A program made the position numbers and the translations under genes. From the NCBI GenBank assembly GCA_016617785.1, contig JADILM010000015.1, positions 1 through 64,000 of the forward strand: a DNA stretch of 64,000 bases, in the 5' to 3' direction. Below, piece after piece: positions 21,227 to 32,530 of the stretch. The first letter of the stretch is position 1. The number at the start of each line of letters is the position of its first letter. Below the pieces are notes generated by a model. It was not told the DNA's origin. It saw only the letters and a program-made list of their open reading frames with translations, and made no database searches. This DNA comes from Sporobolomyces roseus (Eukaryota > Basidiomycota > Microbotryomycetes > Sporidiobolales > Sporidiobolaceae).

Positions 21227-22253
21227 ATGCAATTATCACGAGCTCAATTCCAAGGACACCCGTTCCACCTTGTGACTCCTTCACCATGGCCATTACTTAC
21301 TTCATTCTCATTACTAATTTTAACTATCGCCGCAGCAATGTACTTTAACGGGTTTGCTAACGGAGGTATTCTAGTAGCTATCGGATTCATTACAACTCTA
21401 AGTTCAATGATTCTATGGTTCCGAGACGTAGTAGCTGAGGGTACATTATTAGGAAACCACACATTTGCTGTACAAAAAGGTCTTAACCTTGGTGTAGCAT
21501 TGTTCATTATCAGTGAAATCTTCTTCTTCATCTCAATCTTCTGGGCCTTCAAACACTAGAAGTGGGCCCTTTAAATTAAACTATATGCCAGAAATGTGCT
21601 TCTAGATATAGGTACTATTAAATATTATAGTGACAACTCTATTCTATAAACCTAAAGCCCTGACTAGCAGTTATAACTAACTCAAAGACTACATGTTTAA
21701 GCGAGATACTCTCGTAAGATATAGTCTGATTATAGTACTGATATAATAAACATCACGTCTATAAATAGACTTCCACTCAGCCTTAGCACCTACTGTAGAG
21801 TTAGGTAACGCTTGGCCTCCAGCCGGAATCGACCCATTAAACCCATTCGAGATCCCATTATTAAACACAATCCTACTTCTGTCATCAGGAGCTAGTGTTA
21901 CATACGCGCACCACTCATTAATTGAGGGTAACCGACGAGGTACACTATTAGGAATTATTATCACTGTAGTATTAGCTGTGATTTTCACAGGTCTACAAGG
22001 ATTAGAGTACTACGAGGCACCATTTACAATCGCAGATGGAGCATACGGTTCAACATTCTTCTTTGCTACAGGATTCCACGGTATTCACGTTATTATTGGT
22101 ACAGCATTCATTGCAGTAGCATTCTTCCGAATTCTATCATACCACTTAACAGACCACCACCACCTAGGTTTCGAGGCTTCAATCCTATACTGGCACTTCG
22201 TTGATGTAGTTTGGTTATTCCTTTACATCTCAATTTACTGGTGGGGTTCATAA
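21227..22253 (+). CDS. cox3: Cytochrome c oxidase subunit 3, two exons
   Basis: Exon 1 is 21227-21548 and exon 2 21769-22253; 268 aa. Third core subunit of complex IV, seven helices. Splicing after GCC-T joins FWA to YFHSALAPT, matching other fungal Cox3; without it exon 1 ends at AFKH-stop. C-terminal landmarks are [31 protein letters not shown] and the terminal YWWGS. The 3' motif is the weak C4T3 form. Confidence 0.95.
21549..21768 (+). other. Group I intron in cox3
   Basis: 220 nt, no ORF. P7-like GACTA (near 21687) / TAGTC (near 21722); exon T before, G last. Confidence 0.86.
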
Positions 22254-22587
22254 CTCTTAATCTTATTACCCTTTCTTACTTAAAGTAGTTAGGCAATACA
22301 ATCCCCTTTATCGATTGTTTATATCAATTATGCATGTACATCTCTTATAGTTATGTGACTTCTTAATAGACAACGTCGAGATTATTACTTGACCACCTTG
22401 TAAACGCAAGTTTGCACGTTTCTATTGTGATTGCTCTACCTAGTTCGCCTCCAGTACATGGAGGATGCTAAGGATGGGCTAGTTAATACAAATTATTACT
22501 AGTTCACAGCATTATATTGCTTAATTATACGTCCAGTCTAAGTACTGGATGATATTAAGGATAGGAGGTAAATTTATTATTATTATT
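22254..22587. other. cox3-nad4 spacer
   Basis: Contains the cox3 3' motif, an ATAAGAGATGTAC motif on the minus strand (22336-22350), the repeat GCTAAGGATG-R-GCTAGTTAATA near 22467 shared with the rps3 leader, and an ATT run before nad4. No gene seen. Confidence 0.6.
22298..22310 (+). promoter_or_regulatory. 3' motif of cox3 (AATC4T3)
   Basis: 44 nt after the stop; weaker than most. Confidence 0.35.
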
Positions 22588-24036
22588 ATGATTACAGCAC
22601 TTATTCTTATTCCATTACTAGGAGCGTTAATTCTAGCTCCTATGTCGGAAACCACACCACTACAAATTTCACAAGTTAAGCGAGTAGCTTTACTTACAAC
22701 TGTAGTAACTTTCATCTTATCAATGGTTATGTGGGGTGAATTTGACTCAAGCTCAAGCCAGTACCAGTTTACTGTAGAGTACAACCAACTTAGCTATCTG
22801 CACATGCACATGGGAGTTGACGGTCTTTCACTTTACTTCGTATTACTTACAACATTTACAATGCCAATCTGTGTATTAGCAAGTTGGGAGAATGTTAAAC
22901 ACAACATTAAATCATACATGATTGCTTTCTTAGTACTAGAGAGTCTTCTAATTGCAGTATTCGTAGTATTAGATCTATTACTATTCTACGTATTCTTCGA
23001 GTCAGTATTAATTCCACTATTCATTATTGTTGGAGTTTGGGGAGCAAGTGCAGATCGTATCCGTGCTTCATTCCTACTGTTCCTATACACATTATTCGGT
23101 TCATTATTCATGCTACTAGCCTTCCTAGTTATCTTCTACCACGTTGGAAGTACTGACTTCGAAGTGTTATCATTAGCTGACATTAGTTTCGAGAGCCAGC
23201 GATGGTTATGGTTAGCTATTTTCTTAAGTCTAGCTATTAAAACTCCATTATTACCAGTTCACATTTGGCTAAGTCGTGCACACGTAGAGGCGCCCGTTGC
23301 TGCGTCAATGGTTCTGGCTGGGTTAATTCTTAAACTAGCTACATATGGATTCCTACGAGTTCTAATTCCATTCTTACCTGAGGCTACATCATACTTCTCA
23401 CCATTAGTACAAACTATTGCTGTTGTTACACTAGTGTACAGTTCATTAACTACACTACGACAAACTGACTTTAAAGTTCTTGTTGCTTACTCATCAATTG
23501 CCCACATGTCAGTAGTTGTTATTGGTCTATTCTCTAACACATTACAAGGTATCGAAGGTGCTATTCTATTAGGAATTGCCCACGGTATTGTGTCACCAGC
23601 TATGTTCATGTGTGTAGGTGGAATTCTTTACGATCGATACCACACACGTGTGATCCGATACTACCGAGGACTTACTCAGTACATGCCAATGTTCTCATTA
23701 CTATTCTTCCTATTCATCTTAGGAAACATGTCTACACCATTAACTGTTAACTGGGCAGGAGAATTAATGGCCTTGATGGGCTCAATTCAACGAAGTCCAC
23801 TAATTGGATTAGCTATGAGTTCCGGTATTGTATTCTCTGCGGCATACTCAATTTGGCTATACGCACGACTATGTAACGGTTCTTGGTCTCCTTTCCTTGG
23901 TTACGCTATTGATGTAACTCGACGTGAGTTCATGGTATTATTACCATTACTAATCACTATGTTCCTATTCGGACTATTCCCTAACATCATTCTTACTGAT
24001 CTACACTACTCAGTATCAACATTACTATACGAATAG
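22588..24036 (+). CDS. nad4: NADH dehydrogenase subunit 4
   Basis: 482 aa antiporter-like proton-pumping subunit of complex I. Conserved runs are FYVFFESVLIPLFIIVG (with the key Glu), SLAIKTPLLPVHIWLSRAHVEAPVAASMVLAGLILK, and GIAHGIVSPAMF. I start at 22588 (MITALILIPLLGA), after an ATT run; an upstream ATG at 22549 would add 13 atypical residues and overlaps a GGAGGT sequence. The last 42 bases of gene and flank (23999-24040) recur at 24125-24166. Confidence 0.94.
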   Translation: MITALILIPLLGALILAPMSETTPLQISQVKRVALLTTVVTFILSMVMWGEFDSSSSQYQFTVEYNQLSYLHMHMGVDGLSLYFVLLTTFTMPICVLASWENVKHNIKSYMIAFLVLESLLIAVFVVLDLLLFYVFFESVLIPLFIIVGVWGASADRIRASFLLFLYTLFGSLFMLLAFLVIFYHVGSTDFEVLSLADISFESQRWLWLAIFLSLAIKTPLLPVHIWLSRAHVEAPVAASMVLAGLILKLATYGFLRVLIPFLPEATSYFSPLVQTIAVVTLVYSSLTTLRQTDFKVLVAYSSIAHMSVVVIGLFSNTLQGIEGAILLGIAHGIVSPAMFMCVGGILYDRYHTRVIRYYRGLTQYMPMFSLLFFLFILGNMSTPLTVNWAGELMALMGSIQRSPLIGLAMSSGIVFSAAYSIWLYARLCNGSWSPFLGYAIDVTRREFMVLLPLLITMFLFGLFPNIILTDLHYSVSTLLYE

Positions 24037-24040
24037 TTTT
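23999..24040 (+). repeat. Direct repeat, copy 1 (3' end of nad4)
   Basis: Identical to 24125-24166; the inner part is seen a third time, with one change, at 24041-24062. Confidence 0.85.
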
Positions 24041-24062
24041 AACATTACTATACAAATAGTAT

Positions 24063-24075
24063 TATAATCCCCCTT
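24063..24075 (+). promoter_or_regulatory. 3' motif of nad4 (AATC5TT)
   Basis: 26 nt after the stop; a second form (AATC3T4) follows the repeat copy near 24168-24178. Confidence 0.45.
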
Positions 24076-24078
24076 ACC

Positions 24079-24122
24079 ACCCCCCTCGAAGAGGGGGTAA
24101 GCTTACCCGCCCTAAGGGGCGG
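24079..24122 (+). repeat. Double-hairpin element after nad4
   Basis: CCCCCTCGAAGAGGGGG hairpin, core GTAAGCTTACC, CGCCCTAAGGGGCG hairpin. It separates the two repeats of the nad4 end. Confidence 0.75.
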
Positions 24123-24124
24123 TA

Positions 24125-24166
24125 ATCTACACTACTCAGTATCAACATTACTATACGAATAGTTTT
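24125..24166 (+). repeat. Direct repeat, copy 2 (duplicated nad4 end)
   Basis: Non-coding duplicate of 23999-24040, placed right after the double-hairpin element. Confidence 0.85.
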
Positions 24167-24330
24167 ATAATCCCTTTTCATCGCCAATACTTGTTCGTCT
24201 CTTATATTAATTGTATGAGCGTGTATATATATATAACCTATGTTTATATAAGTTGTATACTTCTTATTCGTTGTTTATAGTACAAGTTTACCTCTCTAGT
24301 ATCATATTCTTGTTTGTCTCTTATAATAAA

Positions 24331-24402
24331 TCGGAGAATTGGGAATCGAACCCAAACGTTCTTCAACCCAAATGAAGCGCCCGGCCATTAGGCTTTCCTC
24401 CG
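24331..24402 (-). tRNA. trnP: tRNA-Pro(TGG)
   Basis: Anticodon loop TTTGGGT; acceptor CGGAGGA/TTCTCCG. Downstream of rnl on the same strand. Confidence 0.9.
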
Positions 24403-24763
24403 GATACTTATATATTTACCATTTAAGAAAATGGGGGGAACAATGTGGTATCATCAAGTCTAGCGACTCATTAGTATCACTCAGCTGACGCCTTGCAGCG
24501 CTTACACATGTGACCTATCAAGGACGTGGTCTACATCCTGTCGCTTGCTAGCTTCCAAAGAACAGCTTCGATCTTATATGCTTTCAGATCTTATCCTTAA
24601 CACATGTAGCTACTCTGCGATACCATTAACGTCTTTTAAACGCAACTAATAGCAGATACACCAGAGATGTGCACCTGATGGTCCTTTCGTACTAACCAGA
24701 TGTTCTTCTTATTCTATATGTCCCACCAGAAGATAGGGACCATACTGACTCACGTCGTATTGA

Positions 24764-24965
24764 CTGCCACTCAAATATTTGTATAATGTATATGAATGGC
24801 TGGACTATATTACCAATACTAGCTAAATTAACCAGTAATTGTTCTACATGTAGTCTCTGAGGTTATTTCTGCTAGTTACCTTATTACTAGACTGTGTTCC
24901 CTACGTTTAGGTCGTCCATTTAAAGGATTCTAGCATACAGTAGAATTGATTTGGGCTCTAATTTT
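24764..24965 (-). other. Group I intron in rnl, L2563-like site
   Basis: 202 nt between GAGTTGGGTT and TCAATACGACG, matching the E. coli 2563 region where group I introns are known. P7-like GACTA/TAGTC. No ORF. Confidence 0.84.
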
Positions 24966-25050
24966 AACCCAACTCACGTACCACTTTAATCGACGAACAG
25001 TCGAACCCTTCCCAGCTTGTACACCAGGAGGATGTGATGAGTCGACATCG

Positions 25051-25282
25051 CAATTTGCTATAATATATGTGTATGTATATATAGCGATCTTAATCTTTCA
25101 ATTAAGTTAGATCATATCTCAGTCCATATTAGGACCTTAGCGTATGATCGTTGAGATCTATAATCTGCTGATTAGCCAATCTTCCAACTTTAATTCAAAT
25201 TTGAATATGGAAGCTCTAAGGCTGTCCCAGCATATAGCTAATAATAACTTGATATTACTATCAAGCAACCCCGATGTATTTG
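25051..25282 (-). other. Group I intron in rnl, L2500 site
   Basis: 232 nt between GGCACCT and CGATGTCG, the known 2500 site. P7-like pair is GATCA/TGATC, as in atp9. No ORF of note. Confidence 0.87.
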
Positions 25283-26273
25283 AGGTGCCAAACAGCGCTT
25301 ACGATATGAACTCTTTCGCGCTATTAGCCTGTTATCCCTAGCGTAACTTATCCGTTGAACGATAGCTATACCATAATATACTATCGGTTCACTATGCCCT
25401 ACTTACGTACCTGATTGACCTGTCAGTCTCTCAGTTTAGCACACTTTTGCCATTATGCTGTTATTGATCTTACATGATCACTTAGTCCCCGTCTAAGCTA
25501 TGTGTACCTATTGGACCCCTCCGATGCTTTCTTGGAGGGTACCGTCCCAGTAAAACTACCCATCAGACACTTTCCCTGTTATTTACAGGTTAGTGCATCT
25601 AAGATTTGTTGAGGTCTCTCACTTACGCCTTATCGGCTACCTCATACCTGTGACAAACGTTAGATTAACACAATATCTGACTATAGTAAAGTTGCATAGG
25701 GTCTTCCCGTCTAACTGGTGGTAAACCGCATCTGCACGGCTAGTTCAATTTCACCGGACTCAAATTTAAGACAGTGGGGGCATCGCTGTTCCTTTCATGC
25801 AGGACCGTAATTAGCGGCCAAGGAATTTCGCTACCTTAGGATCCTTATAGTTAAGACCGTCGTTTATCTCGTCTTCAAGTTTCAAAGTCATACTTCCTAT
25901 TTCTAGAAAAATACAACCTCAATCACTATATCACGAGACACCGGACAGGAATCACAACCTATACGACCACTGTTAGTGTTAGCAGGCTGCTGTGTTTTAG
26001 GTAAACAGTCGCACCCCCCGATTCTGTGCCACCCCGCTATATAAAGATATAGAGGGCATCTCTTCTTGTCGAACGTACGAGATCATTTTGCCGAGTTCCT
26101 TAAATTTGATTATTCCGTCACCTTAGTATACTCTACCCGAGAACCTGTGTCGGTTTAAGGTACGGTAGCTAGATTGCATTTTTTCCTGGACCTATATATT
26201 ATAGGCCGTTTTGCAATATAATCATCGAGATGTCGCATTGGCTAATCCCTTAGATACCGCCAAACCATCTATG

Positions 26274-26292
26274 CGCCCACCTGCGGTGGGCG
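26274..26292 (-). repeat. GC hairpin within rnl
   Basis: CGCCCACCGCAGGTGGGCG, extended by flanking CCATCTA/TAGATGG pairing; likely an inserted GC cluster on a variable helix. Confidence 0.65.
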
Positions 26293-27725
26293 ACTAGATG
26301 GAATGATAACCTGAGGAAGTCTAACTTGCCCTCAGAAACCTTTCTCTTTCGGTGTGAATGATTTAACATTCATTTATGCTACTCATGCCAGCATCCTCAC
26401 TCCAGTTACCTCCAAACAATAAAATACTGCTCTTCATTAGTACTGGACGCTCTGCTACTTATTAAACCCAACTCCCGCTCCATATTAGGGTTACAAAAGC
26501 TGGATTTATACAATGGTATTAGTGTATTGATTAAGACCCGGTATATCTTCGGCGCATGCGACCTAGACCACTGAGCTGTTACGCTTTCTTTAAATGATGG
26601 ACGCTTCCAATCCCACATCATGGCTGTATCAGGTCACACACTTCCTTAATTTCACTTGTCAATATCTTAGGGACTTTAACACATTGTTTGGGCTGTTTCC
26701 CTCTCGTCATAAGACCTTATCACCCTACGACTCACTGCCAATGAATACTTATAATCATTCCGAGGTTAACTGACCTAGATAGGGCTTTCACACCCCCCTA
26801 GTCGGCCGTTTATATCTTATCGTTAAATAAGTATAGCGGGCATGTCAATCAGTGCTGTACCTACTATAAGCTCTATATTGACGCTGCACTGCAATGCATT
26901 TCGCAGAGAACCAGCTATCACGACGTTAGATTAGCATTTCACTCCTAACCACAGATCATCAGAGCACTATGCAACGTACATCTGTTCGGACCTATAATCC
27001 TGCCCATGGCTAGATCACGTCGTTTCGGGTCTAATAATGCAGACTTATCCCATCCCAATATATATATTAAGATAGTCGCTTTCGCTTGGACTTATTAATC
27101 TTGCCTACACTATTAAGTTGCTGACCCATTATGCAAAAGGTACGACATTATAACTAAATACTCTGTCTGCTTATAGGATTGCTAGTTCAGGCTCTATTTC
27201 ACCAGTCATCGACTTGCTTTTAAACTTTCCTTCACAGTACTCTTCACTATCGCTAAACATATCATACTTAGCCTTGGAGGATGGTACCCCCGTATTCGAG
27301 CAGGTTTGATGCCGCTCTACTCACTTATGTACTTAAACATAAGCTAGATGTAATAAGTAGTAAGATCCACAGGACTATTACCTTCTATGGTAGTACCCAT
27401 TCCAGAGTATTAGATTTACTAACTATATTACTAGGCTATCCTGCGTTCGCTCGCCGCTACTAACAGGGTCTCGGTTGATTTCCTTTCCTAGACTTACTAC
27501 GATGTTTCGGTTCAGTCCGTAGTATTAATCACCTTGATCGATATAAATACCAATCAGGTTTATGGTTTCCCTTAAGATCGCACTAGTCATAAAATACTAG
27601 CGCCTTTAGTGTTTCCACTTCTTTTCTGATATGCTTGCTAGTCATCCCTAACAATCCCTTTAGTCACTTGATGATATATTCCACATTGTTATCGATTCTT
27701 ATTACTCTCATTTAATGATAAACAT

Positions 27726-27742
27726 GTACATCTCTTATATAT
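27726..27742 (-). promoter_or_regulatory. Promoter-like ATATAAGAGATGTAC before rnl
   Basis: About 50 nt upstream of the rnl 5' end, sense strand. Confidence 0.45.
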
Positions 27743-27861
27743 AAACATGTAAGCTATCAAATTCCGACTCCAGCCTTGGTCTTCAAATTCCGACCCCCGC
27801 TCCAGGCCCACCCCCCGGCTTTCAAAACAAGATAAAGAAAAATAATATACATATAATACAA

Positions 27862-27878
27862 GTAAGTCTCTTATATTT
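27862..27878 (-). promoter_or_regulatory. Promoter-like ATATAAGAGACTTAC in rns-rnl spacer
   Basis: Just after the rns 3' motif and sense to rnl. Confidence 0.4.
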
Positions 27879-27884
27879 ATGTAA

Positions 27885-27896
27885 GAAGGGGGATTT
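27885..27896 (-). promoter_or_regulatory. 3' motif of rns (AATC5TT)
   Basis: About 7 nt after the inferred rRNA end. Confidence 0.5.
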
Positions 27897-27903
27897 AATT
27901 GTT

Positions 27904-29306
27904 ATATTTTTCAGCAGCACGTTCCCGTACCACTCCTATATTTCGACTTCATCCAAATCGAAGTAGATAGGTCACAAAGTTTCTTCTAACCTGATCAACT
28001 AAGCATAATAACTGAGGGTTCAGCTAAAATGTTCATAGAAGTCTGACTAGGTTCAACCAGGTTTCGCCATCTATTTTCTTTCCAGATGTGACGAGTAATT
28101 AGTACATTCCGAGTGGTATTTTCACCGTGTCGCACTACTACACGATTACTCGCAATTCCTATTTCATGTAGCCGATTGCAGGCTACAATCCGTGTGAACT
28201 CATTTGGTGATTAGCTCAGCCTCACGGCGTTGCATCATATTGTTGAGTTCTTCGCAGCACAACGGCAGCCCTACACATAAGGGTCATGGGGACCTCTCTT
28301 AGCCCTACTCTATAGCTATGTCAGCTATAAACTACTAAGTATATAATTAGTAGTAAGGATTGCGCATGTTAGCGGATTTAACCAAGCACTTGACAGCACA
28401 TGCTGAAGAGGGTCATGTAGCACCTGTCACTAGCTTAAGCTAGGATTCAAGTGTAGGTAAGGTTATGCGCGGGTCATCGCATTAAGCGTCATGCTTCACT
28501 GCGGGTTCTCGGAACCGTCTAATCATTTGGTGTTCTGTCGTGTGACTGTACTTCCCAGGCGGAGTGCTTATTGCGTTTGCTAAGAGTCCTCCTAATATAT
28601 GAAGAGCTCTAGCACTCATCGTTTAGGGCGTAGACTACCAGAGTATCTAATTCTGTTTGCTCCCTACGCTTTCGTACCTCAGTGTCAATCTCTACCTAGT
28701 AACCTGCTTCCGCTATTGGTAGTCCTTCGAGTATCAAAGTATATCAGCACTACTCTCGAAATACTGGTTACTCCTATTGGATTCTAGCCCCTCCTTTTGC
28801 TTATTAGAGAGGCAACCTACGTACCCTTTACGCCTATTCACAACGAACAATGCTTGCCGCACCGGTGTAACCGCAACTGCTGGCACCGGGGTTGGTCGCG
28901 ACTATTAGTAAAACTGGTCATTATCCTGCTTTACTATATCTATAGAGCCGAAACTCAGACCTGACATAATCAGGCGTTAGATTCTGGTTTGCATGTTCAA
29001 TCTTTCGATCATTGACAATGATTCTCCACTGCTGCCTCTAAAATTAGAGTGTGGGACTTTTCATTCTCCACTGCGGGTGTTGAGACTTTCATCCTTCACC
29101 TCCACGTCATCGCCTTGGTAAGCCATTACCTCACCAACTAGCTGCTGTGAATTAAGAGCATCAATAGGTGAATACGATTCATCCTAAAGGTAGCTTCCTA
29201 ATTATACTCGCCCGTACGCCACAGTTATATAAATAACTGAAGACTTGCATGTGTCAAACAACCAGATAGCATTCGTTCGGGGCCATGATTAAGCCCTTAA
29301 TTTAAT
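27904..29306 (-). rRNA. rns: Small-subunit rRNA
   Basis: About 1.40 kb, no intron seen. All main universal blocks are present. No anti-Shine-Dalgarno at the 3' end, so the SD-like sequence before nad6 has no obvious partner. Order nad3-rns-rnl-trnP on one strand suggests a shared transcript, although promoter-like motifs precede each rRNA. Confidence 0.92.
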
Positions 29307-29424
29307 TTGAGTTTTAACTCGCTTATATCTTAACTTCATTACTACTAGTCCCTACCTTAAGTGAGGAAAGCAATAATGAATAAGATTTACATGTTCCTAA
29401 TAATAAGCTAAATTATAGTATAAT

Positions 29425-29439
29425 GTTCATCTCTTATAT
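29425..29439 (-). promoter_or_regulatory. Promoter-like ATATAAGAGATGAAC before rns
   Basis: Sense, about 120 nt upstream of rns and just after nad3. Confidence 0.42.
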
Positions 29440-29445
29440 TGATAT

Positions 29446-29457
29446 AAAAAGGGGGAT
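29446..29457 (-). promoter_or_regulatory. 3' motif of nad3 (TATC5T5)
   Basis: 6 nt after the nad3 stop. Confidence 0.5.
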
Positions 29458-29463
29458 AATAGA

Positions 29464-30075
29464 TTAAGCTTCAATTGTAGCTCGGTTAATTGATGATCGG
29501 TGGTCTGTGAATTTCAGGGCTCCTTTACCGAACTCGTAAACGACTAATCTTCACGCCTAGGTATTTATAAAATAAGCGCGAGACAAGGACTATATCATAC
29601 CTCTATTTATACGCTGCACTTCCTACGGAAAATGGGAAGCATTATAGAGGTTTACACTTGTAGTCTCTGAGATTTATCTTCTGATTCCCAACTAGTATTT
29701 GTTTCCTAAATGCAGGCATATTAGTCTTGTTTGGTTTCAGAATATAGTGTAATAGTATACCGGACTCATTTATCCGATAGTTAGAAGTACTAAGAAAATC
29801 ATGGCAACCCAGAATCCGTAAACTGATACTTGGTATAGTGTTACAGCTAATGGGTATAGAACAGCGATCTCAAGATCGAAGATTAAGAACAGAATACCAA
29901 CTAAGTAGTATTGAATAGCGAACGGTGCTCGGACTTGTCCGTAGATTGGGTTAAACCCACACTCATAAGGAGTAACTTTCTCTGTGTCAGGTCGGTGAAC
30001 TGCTAATAACACGTTTAGTGCTAATAGAATTGCAACAAGTACTGGAACAAAGATGAATAATACAACCATTGTCAT
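29464..30075 (-). CDS. nad3: NADH dehydrogenase subunit 3, two exons
   Basis: Exon 1 is 29772-30075 and exon 2 29464-29543; 127 aa. Landmarks: ECGFNP with the conserved Cys of the Nad3 loop, and [12 protein letters not shown]. The intron interrupts the phenylalanine codon in TIGFVYE, so the second exon is short (25 whole codons). ATG overlaps the nad2 TAA by one base, suggesting one bicistronic mRNA. Confidence 0.94.
29544..29771 (-). other. Group I intron in nad3
   Basis: 228 nt, no ORF; CAGAGACTACA ... ATATAGTCC gives the P7-like pair. Exon T before, G last. Confidence 0.87.
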
Positions 30076-31625
30076 TAGTAACCATAGATAGACATTGCCA
30101 TTAACTGAGTGCTGTTTAAGATTAGTGAAGGTTGTAGTACGAATAGAACGATAGCTGCAGTTAGTACTGCAATTAGGTAACTATGTGTACTTGTCAGGTT
30201 TAATGCACCAGAAGCGTTTGAAGCCTCAGAAGTGTCCCCTGAATCGAAGTAAAGTACTCGAACTACTCGTAAGTAGTAAGCAGCACTGATAACACTAGTG
30301 ATAATTCCAACTAGTGAGATAAAGTAGTATCCGTTGTGGATAGCTGTGTATAATACTGCATATTTAGCGAAGAATCCCATTAATGGAGGAATTCCAGCCA
30401 TAGAGAATAGACAGATAATCATACTTAGAGCAAGAATAGGGTTTTGTCGGAACTGTCCAGCTAATTGTGAAATAAACTGAACATCAGTGTTAGCAGAAGC
30501 ACTTGATTTGTTGTAAATTAAGTACCCGAATGCTAATAGGATTAAGAATCCGTTTAGACTTGTTACACTGTATTGGATTAAGTAGAATAAGAACCCGTCG
30601 ATTGACTCTTGTCCGCTAACAGCAAGTGCTAGTAACATGAATCCAACGTGTGAAATTGTACTGTAAGCTAATAGCCGTTTGATTCGGAATTGAGCTAATC
30701 CTACAACAGTACCGGTGATTAATGATAGTAATGAACAAACTAGTAATAGAGCTTGCCATACGTTCACTGTAACATCACCGAATGATAATCCTAAACCGTC
30801 AGTTGTCACACATGGTGCAACACATGAACTTACTGTTAATAGTAATACAAAGATTGAGATCTTAGGCATTACAGCAAGCCAAGTTGTTACAATTGTTGGT
30901 ACTCCGTCGTATACGTCAGGAGCCCAGTTGTGGAATGGAGCTGAGGCAATCTTGAATAAGAATCCTACAGTCATAATTACAAGACCTAGAACTACACCTT
31001 GTGTCACACTGTCTGCAGATGATACAGATAGTAAGCTACTGATAGCATCAAGGTTAGTTAGACCTGTGTATCCGTAGATTAGGCTTGATCCTAGAAGAAT
31101 TAAGGCTGAAGATAATGCTCCAAGTAGGAAGTATTTAAGTCCGGCAGCTGTAGCAGACTCGTTGTTCCGGTAAAGAGCAGCAAGAATGTACACAGCGAAA
31201 CTTTGTAACTCAATAGCTAAGTACAGTGATACAAGATCAGTACTAGATACTAAGAATGAGGCCCCAAATTTGTTGGACGGGTACTAAAAACTCACCCCCT
31301 GAATTGGGTTAACAGTGTTTGCTGATGATGCTCATGGAAGAAGAATTAGTCCTCCGACAACGAAGATAAAGCACTCGATTGCCATTGAAACTGTGCTAAC
31401 ATGGAATAATCCACTGTAAAGACTCACTCCTGAACCTAAAGTTGCAACGTAGTAAGCGTTGAACGATAAGGCTGCAGCGAAGAAGAATGTTACAGAAGTC
31501 GCACGTGTTAGCTGTACGGGCGAAATAGCGGCCTGACCAGCAGGACGAGAAGAAGAAAGCGGTACCGCAATTAACAGAGATAATAGTGTAATAACTAGCA
31601 TTGCTTTTTGATGCATTGATTTCAT
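30075..31625 (-). CDS. nad2: NADH dehydrogenase subunit 2, damaged internally
   Basis: Supplies the N-terminus missing at window start ([13 protein letters not shown] from 31625). The TGA-encoded Trp follows LILLP. Between 31,262 and 31,300 the sequence differs from the left copy and is 27 bp shorter with mismatches, replacing codons around [19 protein letters not shown]. The net loss is a multiple of three, but the patch holds a TAA in the shifted reading. I judge this a consensus error, because the left copy is open throughout. Confidence 0.85.
31262..31300. other. Corrupted patch in nad2
   Basis: Mismatched and 27 bp shorter than positions about 267-334 reversed. Confidence 0.8.
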
Positions 31626-31729
31626 TTACTACCTTTTCTAACTAAGAGGATCAAGGAAGACGAAAAACAAAATAACCAAATCTACAGAACTTTAAAAAAT
31701 ATATATATATATATATTAGTGCATTTTAA

Positions 31730-31800
31730 TACGCAAGATCGGGATCGAACCGATGAGAACTCATTGGAAGTGAGCTATGTTACCACTACATCACATGCGC
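31730..31800 (-). tRNA. trnG: tRNA-Gly(TCC)
   Basis: Anticodon arm GCTCA-CTTCCAA-TGAGT. Upstream of nad2 on the same strand. Confidence 0.88.
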
Positions 31801-31838
31801 CATATAAACTGGCGGGCAGTCCAAGCGTTATTGATACT

Positions 31839-31910
31839 TACACCGCGAAGGACTCGAACCTCCATCATCTTATCCGAAGTAAGGTAGTCTACCAATTAAC
31901 CTAGCAGTGC
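31839..31910 (-). tRNA. trnR: tRNA-Arg(TCG)
   Basis: Loop CTTCGGA gives TCG, reading CGN, the dominant Arg codons here. Acceptor GCACTGC/GCGGTGT; one mismatch in the anticodon stem. Confidence 0.83.
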
Positions 31911-31971
31911 GAAAAAAGAGGCTATATAAAATATTTAACATACTTATGCGTACTTAATTTATAAATATGTG

Positions 31972-31987
31972 TATATCTCTTATATTA
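31972..31987 (-). promoter_or_regulatory. Promoter-like ATATAAGAGATA
   Basis: Sense to trnR-trnG-nad2, 62 nt before trnR. Confidence 0.4.
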
Positions 31988-32250
31988 AATTATCTTGCAC
32001 AAAAGTTTATACGTATCTTATAAGTTAGTCAGATATTAAAAGAAGGCCAAAGGCCCCACTAACACATAGGGAAAAAAGGCCATAGAATAAAAGTATTATT
32101 AATTAATAAGCTTCTCCCTGTAATACTATTCAACTGTAAAAATGAATAGGGAGGAGCGATACCTATTGATAGTATTAAAACCTTGAATGCATAAACATTA
32201 AACACTAATTAATGTTTGAAGTATTTAACAATAATATAAGATATTTATTA

Positions 32251-32270
32251 AACGTACCTTTCTTATATTT
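32251..32270 (-). promoter_or_regulatory. Promoter-like ATATAAGAAAGGTAC
   Basis: Near-copy of 18881-18896. Confidence 0.38.
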
Positions 32271-32387
32271 AATAAATTTTCATAAGAGGACTTACCCCTT
32301 GTCCCTATGTCTAGAGTAAGGGGTGTCAAATATTATGTATACTAGAGTTGTTTATCGTCCCTCCCCAACATTTCCACCCACCTACTT

Positions 32388-32404
32388 CCCAATCGTAGAT
32401 TGGG
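32388..32404. repeat. GC palindrome (CCCAATC family) 1
   Basis: CCCAATCGTAGATTGGG; related palindrome 108 nt downstream. Confidence 0.65.
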
Positions 32405-32511
32405 ACAGGGTTGAGAAAGGGAACATTGGACACATAATTTGGGTTAGGGTTATAATCCTTAGTCTCCCCCAGCATAACTGGGAGCAAAAAAATTAGTTCT
32501 TTCCTCCATGT

Positions 32512-32530
32512 CCCCAATCTACGATTGGGG
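32512..32530. repeat. GC palindrome (CCCAATC family) 2
   Basis: CCCCAATCTACGATTGGGG, the loop inverted relative to copy 1. Confidence 0.65.

Larger units (their letters stand above)
24448..27678 (-). rRNA. rnl: Large-subunit rRNA with two group I introns
   Basis: About 3.23 kb including 434 nt of introns. The ends were chosen by the terminal helix pairing ATCATCAAG with CTTGATGAT. Peptidyl-transferase and sarcin-ricin landmarks are present (reverse complements of AGGGATAACAGGCTAATA and AGTACGAAAGGACCA). A GC hairpin, CGCCCACCGCAGGTGGGCG, sits in a variable helix at 26274-26292. Both introns lie in domain V. Followed by trnP on the same strand. Confidence 0.93.
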
